Notes under the pieces: model-generated
Seen by the model: only the letters and a program-made list of their open reading frames with translations
Databases searched by the model: none
Told to the model about the DNA's origin: nothing
In this document: positions 7,835 to 16,783 of the stretch, piece after piece
Position numbering within the stretch: position 1 is the stretch's first letter
Layout of the letters: the number at the start of each line of letters is the position of its first letter
Origin: Prosthecobacter debontii
Lineage (GTDB): Bacteria > Verrucomicrobiota > Verrucomicrobiia > Verrucomicrobiales > Akkermansiaceae
Length of the DNA stretch: 32,554 bases
NCBI GenBank assembly: GCA_945873125.1
Contig: CAMCBV010000033.1
Location: 1 to 32,554 of the forward strand
Direction: 5' to 3'
Program-made: the position numbers and the translations under genes

Positions 7835-8431
7835 ATGATAGTTTGCACAGGTGTGAATGGTAGCGATGCGGTTTGCCTTATCGAGGATCTTGCTGAGCTG
7901 CGTTGCAGGGTGTTTCGTGAATTTCCTTATCTCTACGCTGGCGATCTTGACTATGAGCGAGAATATCTGGCGAATTATACCAAAACTGATTCTGCGTTTC
8001 TGGTGATCGCAAAATCCGAAGGTCGGGTTGTCGGAGTTTCGACCAGCATGCCTTTGGCTGATGCCGATCCGGCTTTTCAACAGCCATTCGTCGCTGCTGG
8101 CTACGACCTGTCGAAAATCGCTTATTTTGGCGAATCCGTGCTTTTACCCGAATTCCGTGGGCAAGGCGTCGGACATCGTTTTTTCGACCTCCGCGAGTCA
8201 TGGGCAATGAATCATCATTTCGACATCAACGCATTTTGCTCAGTGATCCGATCCGTTGATCATCCGGCACGTCCTTATGACTATAGATCAAATGATTCTT
8301 TCTGGATGAAACGCGGATACCATCGCCATGACGAACTCATTGCCAACTTAGAATGGCCAGAAATCACAAGTTCAAATCTTGATCCTGAATACTGGCATCA
8401 GCTTGTTTTTTGGCTCAAATCCTCACCTTGA
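7835..8431 (+). CDS. GNAT-family N-acetyltransferase
   Basis: The 198-residue protein has the GNAT acetyl-CoA-binding motif A: a beta strand (SVLLPEF) followed by the pyrophosphate loop RGQGVG (108-113) and a helix with R-x-x-W. A preceding hydrophobic strand (FLVIAKSEGRVVGVSTSMPL) fits motif D. The substrate is not evident. It is transcribed divergently from the S10 peptidase, with 116 nt between starts, and nothing suggests an operon with the next gene. No clear ribosome-binding site precedes the ATG. The C-terminal part (WMKRGYHRHDEL) matches the common motif B end of stand-alone GNAT enzymes. It could act on an amino acid, antibiotic or protein. Confidence 0.8.
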   Translation: MIVCTGVNGSDAVCLIEDLAELRCRVFREFPYLYAGDLDYEREYLANYTKTDSAFLVIAKSEGRVVGVSTSMPLADADPAFQQPFVAAGYDLSKIAYFGESVLLPEFRGQGVGHRFFDLRESWAMNHHFDINAFCSVIRSVDHPARPYDYRSNDSFWMKRGYHRHDELIANLEWPEITSSNLDPEYWHQLVFWLKSSP

Positions 8432-8492
8432 TCCTTACAGGTTGATTTTTATTTAACTTGTTACAATATATGTAATGCCAAATCTTAAAATC

Positions 8493-8506
8493 GACTAAGG
8501 ACTAAG
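8493..8506 (+). repeat. GACTAAG heptad pair in 8432-8600 intergenic region
   Basis: GACTAAG occurs twice in direct succession (8493-8499, 8500-8506) and CTTAG recurs near 8549. This is the smallest heptad tract in the window. The rest of the 169-nt gap between the GNAT and the coiled-coil protein holds an AT-rich stretch with a short dyad (TTACA-ATATA-TGTAA, about 8461-8475) that may be part of a promoter. No ORF or RNA was recognised. Confidence 0.4.
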
Positions 8507-8600
8507 ACCTTATACCCCCTGATTTAGCCAATCAAGAACTTGGAGTCTTAGCAAAAAAAACGAGTCGCATACATGGAAAAATCTTTGTAGACTCCCAGCA

Positions 8601-9959
8601 ATGGCTTCAGAACCTTCCGGAGATCAACGTTACTGGATGCAACAAGCGGCGAAGTTATCGCGTCGAATCAATCTGGCTTGGTTTTTAGATGCATTCGCAA
8701 GTCCTCTTTTGATCACTTCTGTGGCCGGATCGGTTTTGATATTGTTCATACGTCGTGAATTTCCTGCCGTTCATCCGGCCATTCTTGGTGGATCTTTGGC
8801 TACTGTAACCCTCATGATCGGCCTGATTGTCCTGAAACGAGTCTGGAAACGCTTTGAATCACCCACTCAAGCACTTGTCAGGATTGAAGCGACTCATCGA
8901 ATGAACTCGGCACTCTCCGCAGCATCTGCGGGTATTGTACCATGGCCCAAGCACCCCTCAATCCTCTCAAAATCTCTCAACTGGCACCTCCCGAAAACTC
9001 TTGCCCCCCCTGCTTTATCCCTCATTTTACTTGCGATTGGCCTTCTCATGCCCATGAAAGTCAAATCCAACGAAGGCTCCGAAGCAGCGCGCCAACCGCA
9101 GGCTTGGTCCGAGCTGGACTCTCAACTCGAACAGCTCGCAGAGGACGCAATGGTCGACGAAAAGTATCTGGAAGATATCAAGGAGCGTCTCGAGCAACTC
9201 CGTGCCCAAGAAGAAGAACAATGGTTCAGTCACGCATCGCTTGAAGCCACGGATAGCCTCAAGGAAGCTCATAATTCCAGCATCGAAGACCTTCAACAGA
9301 ATCTTTCAGAAGCAGCGAATGCCATGAAAGAACTCAGCGAGGCATCGAAAGAGCTCAATTCCCAACAGAAACAAAAGCTGGCTGAGCAGTTCGAGGATGC
9401 CATGCAGGGCGTCCAAAATGGTGCCATGAAACCCAATGACAAACTGCTCGACCAACTCTCAAAAATCGATCCCAAAGATCTCGGAAATCTCAATCCGGAG
9501 CAAATCCAGCAACTCAAACAGAATATGGAAAAACTGCAGGAATCCCTTAAAGAAGGCGGCCAATGTCAAGGCGAGGATTGGGCGGATCAATTGCTTGGCG
9601 AGAATGGCGAAGGCGAATGTGAGCAACCGGGCAATGGAAGTGGAAACGGCCAAGACGGAGAAGGAAATGGCAAGGGCAGTGGCGACATCAATCGCGGACC
9701 TGGCCATGATCCAAATATCCTGAGAAACCCGAAAGATCCTCTGAATGTCGGTGATTTAGCTGCTCTCGAGGCTAAAGATCTCTCCCGTGCGCTGCCCGGT
9801 GATCTGCTTCAGCTGCAAGACGGCAAACATTCTGTCGATCAAAAAGCCTCCACTTTATCCTCTGGCGGACAAGCCACCAAAGGTAATGGTGGTGACCGTG
9901 TCTGGAAAGAATCCTTGAATCCTGAGGAGCAGCGCGCGCTGAAAAATTACTTCAAATAA
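8601..9959 (+). CDS. Coiled-coil membrane protein, function unknown
   Basis: The 452-residue protein has two closely spaced membrane segments (about 27-49 and 57-78) and a third (about 133-151). A long charged coiled coil follows (about 165-320, rich in Glu, Leu, Gln, Lys). Next comes a low-complexity Gly/Asn/Gln/Glu stretch (about 325-365) and a C-terminal region with NPEEQRALKNYFK at the end. The architecture resembles DUF4175-like proteins found next to MoxR AAA ATPases, DUF58 and Bat proteins in Verrucomicrobiota and Planctomycetota, but none of those partners is adjacent here. The orientation would place the coiled coil outside the cytoplasmic membrane. No enzyme motif is visible. Function is not assigned. 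Confidence 0.75.
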   Translation: MASEPSGDQRYWMQQAAKLSRRINLAWFLDAFASPLLITSVAGSVLILFIRREFPAVHPAILGGSLATVTLMIGLIVLKRVWKRFESPTQALVRIEATHRMNSALSAASAGIVPWPKHPSILSKSLNWHLPKTLAPPALSLILLAIGLLMPMKVKSNEGSEAARQPQAWSELDSQLEQLAEDAMVDEKYLEDIKERLEQLRAQEEEQWFSHASLEATDSLKEAHNSSIEDLQQNLSEAANAMKELSEASKELNSQQKQKLAEQFEDAMQGVQNGAMKPNDKLLDQLSKIDPKDLGNLNPEQIQQLKQNMEKLQESLKEGGQCQGEDWADQLLGENGEGECEQPGNGSGNGQDGEGNGKGSGDINRGPGHDPNILRNPKDPLNVGDLAALEAKDLSRALPGDLLQLQDGKHSVDQKASTLSSGGQATKGNGGDRVWKESLNPEEQRALKNYFK

Positions 9960-9975
9960 GAAGAAAACGCACGGC

Positions 9976-10629
9976 TCAGGTCACCTTTCCATCCTTGATC
10001 ACCAAAGTCCGATCACCCACCTCTGCCAAACCTCGATCGTGCGTCACAACAACCAATGTAACTCCTTGCTCATCAGCAAGTTGCATAAGTATTTCCATAA
10101 TCTCTTTACTGGTATTTGAGTCGAGATTTCCAGTGGGTTCATCAGCAAAGAGCACATTGGGTTGGTTCACAATCGCTCTGGCAATTGCCACCCGTTGTTG
10201 TTCTCCACCGGACATTTCCGATGGCAGATGGTCTGCTCGATCTTTCAAACCTACCCGTTCCAACGCGATCATGGCTGCCTCGTTGTGATTCAGCCCAGCA
10301 ATCGCACCCGGTACGGCAACGTTTTCCAGAGCGGTCAACTCGGGTAGTAAATGGTAATTTTGGAACACATACCCGATTGAGCGGTTCCGAAATGCCGCCT
10401 GTTGCTTGCGGCCAAGCTGATATAGGTCCGTACCGGCAATATATACACTTCCCAGTTCCGGCCTCTCCAAGCCAGCTAAAGTATAAAGCAGAGTCGTCTT
10501 ACCGGCACCACTGGGGCCACAGAGAAAAACTTTTTCGCCTTTGTAGATCTGCAAATCGATGCCATGAAGCACCTCGATCGATTTTTTACCGATCCGGTAA
10601 CTCCTGTGCAAACCCTTGGTTTCTATCAT
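9976..10629 (-). CDS. LolD/MacB-type ABC transporter ATP-binding protein
   Basis: Starting at ATG 10629 gives 217 residues beginning MIETKGLHRSYRIG, the usual start of this family; the open frame continues upstream to 10713 with a non-homologous sequence. Motifs are complete: Walker A GPSGAGKTT (38-46), Q-loop FQNYHLLPELTA (from 89), signature MSGGEQQRVAIA (139-150), Walker B NVLFADEPTGNLD (158-170) and H-loop VVTHD. The family powers lipoprotein release (LolCDE), MacB-type efflux or FtsEX-type systems. No permease gene is adjacent, so the partner is encoded elsewhere. It is convergent with the coiled-coil membrane protein and divergent from argA, with two hairpins between. Confidence 0.9.
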   Translation of the reverse strand: MIETKGLHRSYRIGKKSIEVLHGIDLQIYKGEKVFLCGPSGAGKTTLLYTLAGLERPELGSVYIAGTDLYQLGRKQQAAFRNRSIGYVFQNYHLLPELTALENVAVPGAIAGLNHNEAAMIALERVGLKDRADHLPSEMSGGEQQRVAIARAIVNQPNVLFADEPTGNLDSNTSKEIMEILMQLADEQGVTLVVVTHDRGLAEVGDRTLVIKDGKVT

Positions 10630-10782
10630 CACCTCACTCACACCCCTAGGTTGCCCTGCATCCCTGCTAAGTGTCCACCTTTCTCCTCGCTGGCTTGATG
10701 GAAATTTCTTCAATCACGATTTATTCAAACAAAAAATCCTTTCCAAAGCATCCCCATCTCTGAATTTGCAGCTCCGCTTTCA

Positions 10783-10814
10783 ACAATTATTGTCACGGCC
10801 AGGACAATAATTGT
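10783..10814. repeat. Hairpin 1 of a REP-like pair
   Basis: ACAATTATTGTC (783-794) pairs perfectly with GACAATAATTGT (803-814), closing the 8-nt loop ACGGCCAG. It lies between divergently transcribed genes, so it is not at a transcript end. A second hairpin with nearly the same loop follows 27 nt downstream. Confidence 0.75.
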
Positions 10815-10841
10815 AAAAATCAGGGTTCAGGTGGGGCTTGA

Positions 10842-10883
10842 GCATTACAATCCTTGTCACGGCCGCGACAAGGATTGTAATGC
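10842..10883. repeat. Hairpin 2 of a REP-like pair
   Basis: A 17-bp perfect stem is formed by 10842-10858 and 10867-10883, closing the 8-nt loop ACGGCCGC. Its inner 12 bp differ from hairpin 1 at three adjacent positions on each arm, all compensatory (ACAATCCTTGTC versus ACAATTATTGTC). It ends 10 nt before the preferred argA start and would supply spurious N-terminal residues if the upstream ATG at 10831 were used. Confidence 0.78.
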
Positions 10884-10893
10884 GGGAAACTGG

Positions 10894-12048
10894 ATGGATA
10901 GGGTGAGGATTTTAAGATCATTGAAGTTTTCAATCTGGAATTCTCACGATACGTTCTTCCGCGTGGTCGAGAAAAGAGACTTGCGTGCCGTGCTTCAGTA
11001 TATTCCCCAATTCCGGGGAAAGGTCTTTTGTGTCCTCATCGAAGCGGATCTTCTGCCAGAGCCAGCGGTTGCGGAAACCTTGCTGGATTTGGCAGTTCTT
11101 GAAGATCTTGGAGTAAAACTCGTGCTCGGCGTGCTTGGTGGCGATCTCAAGGATCTTTATGATTGGACACTTGAATGTGAAATCATGGCTGCTCGCGTTA
11201 CCCTGCCTATTTCTGATGAACTCGCTGCTAAAGAGGTGAAGGAAATCCTGAATCGGGGCCAATCTGCTATTATTGACGCATCAGGGATCGGACCACTTGA
11301 TTCCGAGGTCGTCGATTTCGCAAAACGTATTGGAGTCTCTAAAGTCATCGCACTTTTACAGCAAAGTATTCTGGTCAACGGTCAACCCGCACACGCGATT
11401 CGCGCCGCGGATGTTCCGAATGTATTGAAATCTGAAAACGTCGAGGGTCGCGAACTTCTCGCCGCAGCTGCAAATGCCTGCAATCTCGGCGTGCCACGTG
11501 TACACGTTCTAAATGGCCGTCAACAAGGAGTCCTAGTTGATGAACTTTTCTCTAACGAAGGTGTCGGCACGATGGTGCATGCTGACAGTTATCGTGTTAT
11601 CCGTGAGTTGCGCGACGAGGATATCCCCGAACTGCTCGGGATGATCGGACGTGTCGTTCGGCGCACAAAACTGATTGCCCGGACCTACGAAGACATTCAA
11701 GCACACATTGGCGATTACCGTGTCATGTCCATTGATGACAACGTCGTTGGCTGTGTCGCGTTGCATGAATATCCATCCGAAAATTGCGCGGAAGTCGCCT
11801 GCCTCTATGTCAAACAAGCCCACGAGGGACGCGGCTATGGTTTCGAACTTGTCGAGCATGCGGAAGCTCTGGCCAGACAAAAAAACATCCGCCGTGTGTT
11901 TGCCTTAACGACTCGCGCGGCGGATTTTTTCATTCGCGCAAACTACACTCCGTCCGATCTGAATATATTGCCTGAAAAACGCCGTGAGCAGTATATTGCC
12001 AGCGGGCGGGATTCACGGGTGTTTGAGAAGTTACTCGATAAGAAATAA
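10894..12048 (+). CDS. argA: N-acetylglutamate synthase (amino-acid kinase-like plus GNAT)
   Basis: The enzyme would make N-acetylglutamate from glutamate and acetyl-CoA, the first step of arginine synthesis. An amino-acid-kinase-like domain (about 1-240: FRGKVFCVLIEADLL, LGVKLVLGV) is followed by a GNAT domain (about 245-384) with CLYVKQAHEGRGYGFELVEHA, the acetyl-CoA loop. This is the ArgA order of domains; the kinase-like domain is regulatory. The start at 10894 (MDRVRILRSLKF) gives 384 residues. An ATG at 10831 adds 21 residues, but these are encoded by a perfect hairpin and look non-native. No SD is obvious. It is followed by an RNA-nuclease-like gene 64 nt downstream. A distant homologue with another acyl-acceptor is possible. 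Confidence 0.82.
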   Translation: MDRVRILRSLKFSIWNSHDTFFRVVEKRDLRAVLQYIPQFRGKVFCVLIEADLLPEPAVAETLLDLAVLEDLGVKLVLGVLGGDLKDLYDWTLECEIMAARVTLPISDELAAKEVKEILNRGQSAIIDASGIGPLDSEVVDFAKRIGVSKVIALLQQSILVNGQPAHAIRAADVPNVLKSENVEGRELLAAAANACNLGVPRVHVLNGRQQGVLVDELFSNEGVGTMVHADSYRVIRELRDEDIPELLGMIGRVVRRTKLIARTYEDIQAHIGDYRVMSIDDNVVGCVALHEYPSENCAEVACLYVKQAHEGRGYGFELVEHAEALARQKNIRRVFALTTRAADFFIRANYTPSDLNILPEKRREQYIASGRDSRVFEKLLDKK

Positions 12049-12112
12049 GCCATACAGATCTTGCATGACTTATTTTCATTGCAGCTGTTGGATTCAAAGA
12101 CAGGATTAGTCT

Positions 12113-13510
12113 ATGAAAATCAAATTCTGCGGTGCCGCAGGCACCACCACAGGTTCGCAGCATCTGCTTGAAATCAATGGTAAACGTATTCTTCTTGATT
12201 GCGGGCTATACCAAGGCCACCGCAAGGATGCCTATGAAATCAACTGCCGATTCCCCCACTTCGATCCGAAATCTATTGATATGGTCGTCCTCTCCCATGC
12301 CCATATCGATCATAGCGGAAACCTGCCGAATCTTTCCCGCTCAGGTTTCAAAGGCAGTGTTTTCTCCACCCATGCCACGCGTGATTTATGTCAGATCATG
12401 TTGCGTGATTGCGCAAATATTCAGGAGAGCGATATCAACTGGCTCAACAAGCACCGCAAACGCGAAGGCTTACCAGAAGCTACCCCTCTCTACACTGAAC
12501 AAGATGCGGAGAAATGCCTTCGTCAGTTCGTCACACTTGGCTATGACAGGCCTTTGCAGATAGCTCCTGGCGTTGATCTGACCTTTGTCGATGCTGGTCA
12601 TATTCTCGGATCCGCCCAAGTTTTGCTGGATATTGAGGATCAAGCAGACGGAATAAAAAAACGCTTCCTGTTTTCCGGAGATGTCGGACGTGGCGGTAAC
12701 GAAGTTTTACGTGATCCCGTAGCAATCAACGACGTCGATTTCGTTCTTATGGAAAGCACATACGGAGGTCGTGAGCACGAGGCACCTCCGGGTTTTGATG
12801 AGCACTTTAGCCAAGTCATCAGCCGGGCGATCAAACACAGGGGTAAGATTCTGATTCCATCCTTCGCCGTCGAGCGCACCCAGCAACTTCTCTTTGTATT
12901 GAATGAAATGTTCACATCAGGACAAATTCCGACGATTCCAGTTTATGTCGATAGTCCCCTCGCCGTCAGCGCGACGGAGATTTACCGACTTCATCCGGAT
13001 TCATTCAACGAGGAAGTTTACTCCACTCTCTTTGAAAAACAAAATCCCTTTGGATTTGAGGATCTGACGCTTGTCCGGTCCGTGAAAGGATCGAAAGCGC
13101 TCAATGACATCGAAGGCACGGCGATCATTATTTCCGCATCCGGCATGTGCGAGGCAGGTCGCATTCTCCACCATCTTCGCAACAACATCGAAGATCCCAA
13201 CACAACCATCCTTTTTGTCGGCTACTGTGCGGAAGGAACCCTCGGCCGCAGAATTCGTGATGGGGTGAAACAGGTCAATATTCTGGGTGATTCTTTCCAA
13301 GTGAATGCCCGTATTGAAATTGTCGATTCATTTTCCGGTCATGCGGATCACTCGGAACTGGTCGATTATTACAACCGCATCGGAGGCGCGAAATCACACA
13401 CTTGGCTCGTCCATGGCGAACCCGCCGGAGCACAAGCCCTACGCGATGCCCTGTTGAAAAATGGCAAAGAAGTCACCGTGGCTAGGTTAGGAGACGAAGT
13501 GGCGATTTAA
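12113..13510 (+). CDS. Beta-CASP metallo-beta-lactamase-fold RNA nuclease
   Basis: The 465-residue protein has the metallo-beta-lactamase zinc motif SHAHIDHSG (61-69), a later D (FSGDVGRGG), and C-terminal beta-CASP motifs: IIISASGMCEAGRILHHL (about 340-360) and the motif C His in FSGHADHSELVDY (about 415). The final WLVHGEPAGAQALRDAL stretch is typical of the RNA-specificity (RMMBL) region. The family includes YSH1/CPSF-73-like and TTHA0252-type nucleases acting on RNA in the cytoplasm. The enzyme should bind two zinc ions. It is convergent with a zinc-ribbon membrane protein with only 5 nt between stop codons. A housekeeping role in RNA processing is likely, but its exact substrate is not visible. 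Confidence 0.93.
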   Translation: MKIKFCGAAGTTTGSQHLLEINGKRILLDCGLYQGHRKDAYEINCRFPHFDPKSIDMVVLSHAHIDHSGNLPNLSRSGFKGSVFSTHATRDLCQIMLRDCANIQESDINWLNKHRKREGLPEATPLYTEQDAEKCLRQFVTLGYDRPLQIAPGVDLTFVDAGHILGSAQVLLDIEDQADGIKKRFLFSGDVGRGGNEVLRDPVAINDVDFVLMESTYGGREHEAPPGFDEHFSQVISRAIKHRGKILIPSFAVERTQQLLFVLNEMFTSGQIPTIPVYVDSPLAVSATEIYRLHPDSFNEEVYSTLFEKQNPFGFEDLTLVRSVKGSKALNDIEGTAIIISASGMCEAGRILHHLRNNIEDPNTTILFVGYCAEGTLGRRIRDGVKQVNILGDSFQVNARIEIVDSFSGHADHSELVDYYNRIGGAKSHTWLVHGEPAGAQALRDALLKNGKEVTVARLGDEVAI

Positions 13511-13515
13511 GCTTA

Positions 13516-14859
13516 CTACTTTCCAAGTTCCGTTCGCACTTTTTCAATCAACTGATCCGCCATATCTCCATCCATCCAGTTGGCAATCTTCTCGGTCTTG
13601 TTTCCAACAACCAGCTCCACACGTTTCATGGCTTTGCCGTTGGAAGAACCGGAATGGGTGGCGCGGATATCATGAACCGAATTACGCGGGAATGAACGGT
13701 TTTCTAGGGTTAAGCCCTTTCGATAGGTTCGGATCGATACTTCTTCTTCATTTCCTTCGATGCGCCGATCTTTCCCCATCGTTCTGATGGTGGAGTATGT
13801 CATTCCAATTCCGATTACCGCGAACACCGAGCTGAACAAGGTCCAAACCGTTCGAAAACCATTTGCCATCAGAAAGAAGAACCATTCAAAAGCGCCATGT
13901 TTTCCCTGTTGCTCTTTGGGTATAGAATCCCCCTCAATCACGAATATTCCGAGATAAACAAATGCGATTCCAATGACTGCGAAAATCAAAGAGCCAACCA
14001 CAGAACTCGCACTTGGTTTTGGAATGGGTATCGAGAAAACGGATTTGGGAACTCCCAAATTTATGGGCGCCAAGCCACGCGTCGCATCAGCGGTTTTAGG
14101 ACCGGATTCCAATTTCTTACCACCTGCCAAAACCTGATTGAAATCGGCAACCAACCAAGCTTTATCCTCTCCAGATAGAGCCGATCCGAACCTTAATTTA
14201 CCATCGGAGCCCCGGATCTCGATGCCGTAAATAGGCTTATAGTTTTGTTGATAAAACTCTTTTTGTAAAACCGAACTCACGCTCGACTTGGCTAGCGATT
14301 TTTCACTCGTTCTACCAAACATGTCTTTCCTTAATGTGATGCGATCACCGCCAAAAGTGACAGTGTGCTTTAGGTATTTCTGTCTGAATGCAGCATACAG
14401 AGTGCCCAGACCAACTGCCCAAAATAGACCAAAAAAGGGAATCATCAACCACTTGGGTCCATCGCCTTCGATTTTACCACCCGTAATGTATGTGAATAGA
14501 AATCCAGCACTAACCAATCCGGTGATGGATAACCATAATACAGAGAAGAATAAAAAGAACCCGAATTTACCGACCGCCGGAATATGCCAAATCACTTGAT
14601 TGTCGCCAATTGTTTCACGTCGAATTTTGGTTCCAACGGGTGGCTTATCCGCGAAGCCAACCCTGTGTTCTGCATCGGACGAACGTGCCCATTCGCCCAG
14701 TGATGTCCGCGTTCCACATGATTTACATACCATGACTTCATCCCAATTTGTAGGAAGATCCCCCGCCGGAGCAGCGCAATCCGGACACCTCAAACCGCCA
14801 TTTTTCAGCTTCGCCCGAACATTCGCCTTCTCCAAGGCTTCAACCATCTTTTTGAACAT
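13516..14859 (-). CDS. Zinc-ribbon membrane protein, function unknown
   Basis: The 447-residue protein begins with a probable zinc ribbon: CPDC (25-28) and CKSC (45-48). Four membrane segments are visible, in two pairs at about 97-125, 137-158, 283-305 and 325-350. Between and after the pairs are beta-rich domains (VTFGGDRITLRKDMFG, and RIEGNEEEVSIRTYRKG) resembling the internal repeat of DUF3592-type proteins, so the protein is probably an internal duplication. No catalytic motif is seen. It is divergent from the EboF-like gene, with 96 nt between the two starts. The start at 14859 is the first ATG and places the zinc ribbon close to the N-terminus. Function is unknown. Confidence 0.75.
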   Translation of the reverse strand: MFKKMVEALEKANVRAKLKNGGLRCPDCAAPAGDLPTNWDEVMVCKSCGTRTSLGEWARSSDAEHRVGFADKPPVGTKIRRETIGDNQVIWHIPAVGKFGFFLFFSVLWLSITGLVSAGFLFTYITGGKIEGDGPKWLMIPFFGLFWAVGLGTLYAAFRQKYLKHTVTFGGDRITLRKDMFGRTSEKSLAKSSVSSVLQKEFYQQNYKPIYGIEIRGSDGKLRFGSALSGEDKAWLVADFNQVLAGGKKLESGPKTADATRGLAPINLGVPKSVFSIPIPKPSASSVVGSLIFAVIGIAFVYLGIFVIEGDSIPKEQQGKHGAFEWFFFLMANGFRTVWTLFSSVFAVIGIGMTYSTIRTMGKDRRIEGNEEEVSIRTYRKGLTLENRSFPRNSVHDIRATHSGSSNGKAMKRVELVVGNKTEKIANWMDGDMADQLIEKVRTELGK

Positions 14860-14955
14860 TCCTCGATATCCTTCGAAAGCCCAAAGAAATCAATCCAACA
14901 ATCCTTATTCTTCTCGCTTGGACTTTGAAATTTGACGCATAAAGTTCCAACAAAC

Positions 14956-16296
14956 ATGCGACTCGCCGTATTAAACATTGTTGGTCTATCCAAATCTCTG
15001 CTCGAAGCAAATGCACCAGGGATGACTGCGTTCTCTGAAAAGCACGGACTACAAAGTTACAAGCCGGCTTTTCCCGCTCTGACCACGACCGCTCAGTCGT
15101 CGATTCTAACCGGCACCCCGCCAGAGAAACACGGCATTGTCGCCAATGGCTGGTATGACCGCGAGGCTGCCGAAGTCCGTTTCTGGAAACAATCCAACCA
15201 CATCGTCCATGGCGAAAAAATCTGGGATACACTCCGGCGTGACTTATCCGAAAAAGTTCCGGACTTCACCTGTGCGAAATTGTTTTGGTGGTATAACATG
15301 CATTCCTCCGCGGATTTCACCATCACCCCGCGCCCACTCTACCCGGCTGATGGATCGAAACATTTCGATATCCACACCCAGCCGATGGAGATGCGTGACG
15401 AAATCAAGGCTGATCTCGGTCCTTTCCCCTTCCCCGCTTTCTGGGGTCCGGGTGCGGGAATCGCATCATCGGATTGGATCGCCGCATCCGCAAAATGGGT
15501 GGAGAAAAAACACCAACCCACCCTCTCACTCGTTTATCTTCCACACCTCGATTACTGCCTGCAAAAGGACGGACCATCTGCTCCTAACATCCCGAACGAA
15601 GTCCGCGCGATCGACCGAGTCGTCACCGATCTCATTTCTTTTTACGAATCCCGCAACATCCGTGTGCTGCTCCTATCTGAATATGGCATCTCACCAGTCG
15701 ATCAACCCATTCACTTGAATCGCCTGTTTAGGGAAAAAGGCTGGCTCTCGATCAAAAACGAACTGGGAAGAGAAACCCTTGATTACGGCGGTTGCAAAGC
15801 ATTCGCGGTCTCCGACCACCAGGTTGCACACATCTACATGAACGATCCATCGATTCAAAAAGAAGTTCGTGAGTTGTTAGAGAAAACCTCAGGCATCGAT
15901 GAAATCCGCGAACGCAATCACGAACGCGCTGGCGACCTCATCGCCATCGCCAAACCGAATGCATGGTTCACTTATTATTTCTGGAATGACGAATCCCTAG
16001 CACCCGACTTCGCACGCACTATCGATATCCATCGCAAACCCGGCTACGATCCTTGTGAGCTTTTCATCGATCCGGCGATCTCTTTCCCGAAATTGAAAAT
16101 CGCGAAATTCTTACTTAAAAAGAAACTCGGGATTCGAGGTCTGCTGGAAGTGATTCCCTTGGATGCGAGCCTCGTCAAAGGCTCACACGGCAGAGACGAC
16201 GTTCCGGATTATGAAAAACCTATCTTCATCGGTTCTACTTACCCCGTTCAAAGTGCACACGATCTCAACGCGGCGATCCGTGCGGAGTTTTTATAA
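14956..16296 (+). CDS. EboF-like nucleotide pyrophosphatase / phosphodiesterase
   Basis: Starting at ATG 14956 gives 446 residues beginning MRLAVLNIVGLS, matching an alkaline-phosphatase-superfamily protein family (PF01663 type) that includes EboF of the eboABCDEF clusters. The nucleophile Thr region is FPALTTTAQSSILTG (39-53). LPHLDYCLQKDGP, SEYGISPV, and GSHGRDD mark the remaining metal-site regions. Compared with ordinary NPP enzymes several metal ligands are changed (N7 for Asp; Gln for His after HLDY; EY for DH), which appears to be a family trait. Other ebo genes are not adjacent, so its pathway role here is unclear. An upstream in-frame ATG at 14932 would add eight residues. It overlaps the next convergent gene by 6 nt. 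Confidence 0.82.
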   Translation: MRLAVLNIVGLSKSLLEANAPGMTAFSEKHGLQSYKPAFPALTTTAQSSILTGTPPEKHGIVANGWYDREAAEVRFWKQSNHIVHGEKIWDTLRRDLSEKVPDFTCAKLFWWYNMHSSADFTITPRPLYPADGSKHFDIHTQPMEMRDEIKADLGPFPFPAFWGPGAGIASSDWIAASAKWVEKKHQPTLSLVYLPHLDYCLQKDGPSAPNIPNEVRAIDRVVTDLISFYESRNIRVLLLSEYGISPVDQPIHLNRLFREKGWLSIKNELGRETLDYGGCKAFAVSDHQVAHIYMNDPSIQKEVRELLEKTSGIDEIRERNHERAGDLIAIAKPNAWFTYYFWNDESLAPDFARTIDIHRKPGYDPCELFIDPAISFPKLKIAKFLLKKKLGIRGLLEVIPLDASLVKGSHGRDDVPDYEKPIFIGSTYPVQSAHDLNAAIRAEFL

Positions 16297-16572
16297 TTCC
16301 TTTTTCGATCTCTCCTCCCGAATCACCGAAAGCGCGTCGTATAGCGCAAAAATTACGAGCATGAGAGTAAGGAACATGCACACACCCCACCAGACGAGGA
16401 AACGCATCGCCCTATCGGCGAGCCATTCATCAACTCCCCACATCCCGATAGCAATCCACGCCAAAACCAAGAACAACCCATACCCCAATATTTTCCGACG
16501 TGTCGCGCGATCCCGCAGCATGCTCTTCGCGATGCCTTTGCTGGCGTTCCAATCCGATGGCGTTTGATTCAT
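16291..16572 (-). CDS. Small two-helix membrane protein, function unknown
   Basis: From the ATG at 16572 the protein has 93 residues beginning MNQTPSDWNASKGIAKSM. A basic stretch (MLRDRATRRK) precedes two membrane segments (about 30-46 and 55-76), and the end is charged (IREERSKKEL). The open frame extends to 16704, but the extra 44 residues have no plausible homologous look, and the internal ATG fits better. It is convergent with the EboF-like gene and overlaps it by 6 nt at the stop codons. Its other flank is the divergent cyclophilin gene. No family was recognised. Confidence 0.6.
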   Translation of the reverse strand: MNQTPSDWNASKGIAKSMLRDRATRRKILGYGLFLVLAWIAIGMWGVDEWLADRAMRFLVWWGVCMFLTLMLVIFALYDALSVIREERSKKEL

Positions 16573-16783
16573 GGGTGAAAGTTGTGAAATGGAAAGGATT
16601 TGTCCAAGCCGCAAAATGGGGCGCTGAAGCATGGATGCCATGCTACCTAATCGCGACTGCAACGCCCATAAGATCGTGATTTGGAAATTGCGGTTCCTAA
16701 TCATTGAATCGAGACCATGAAATATGGCTTGGATGAGAGGAAAGATTTCCCCACCATCTCGGCGTCAGACCTTTTAAAACATC

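Noticed and set aside
10783..10883. Paired hairpins as rho-independent terminators
   Set aside because: They lie between divergent genes and no T-run follows either stem.
10831..10893. N-terminal extension of the N-acetylglutamate synthase
   Set aside because: These 21 codons are made of a perfect hairpin with a sister copy just upstream. The residues do not look like an ArgA start, and M at 10894 fits better.
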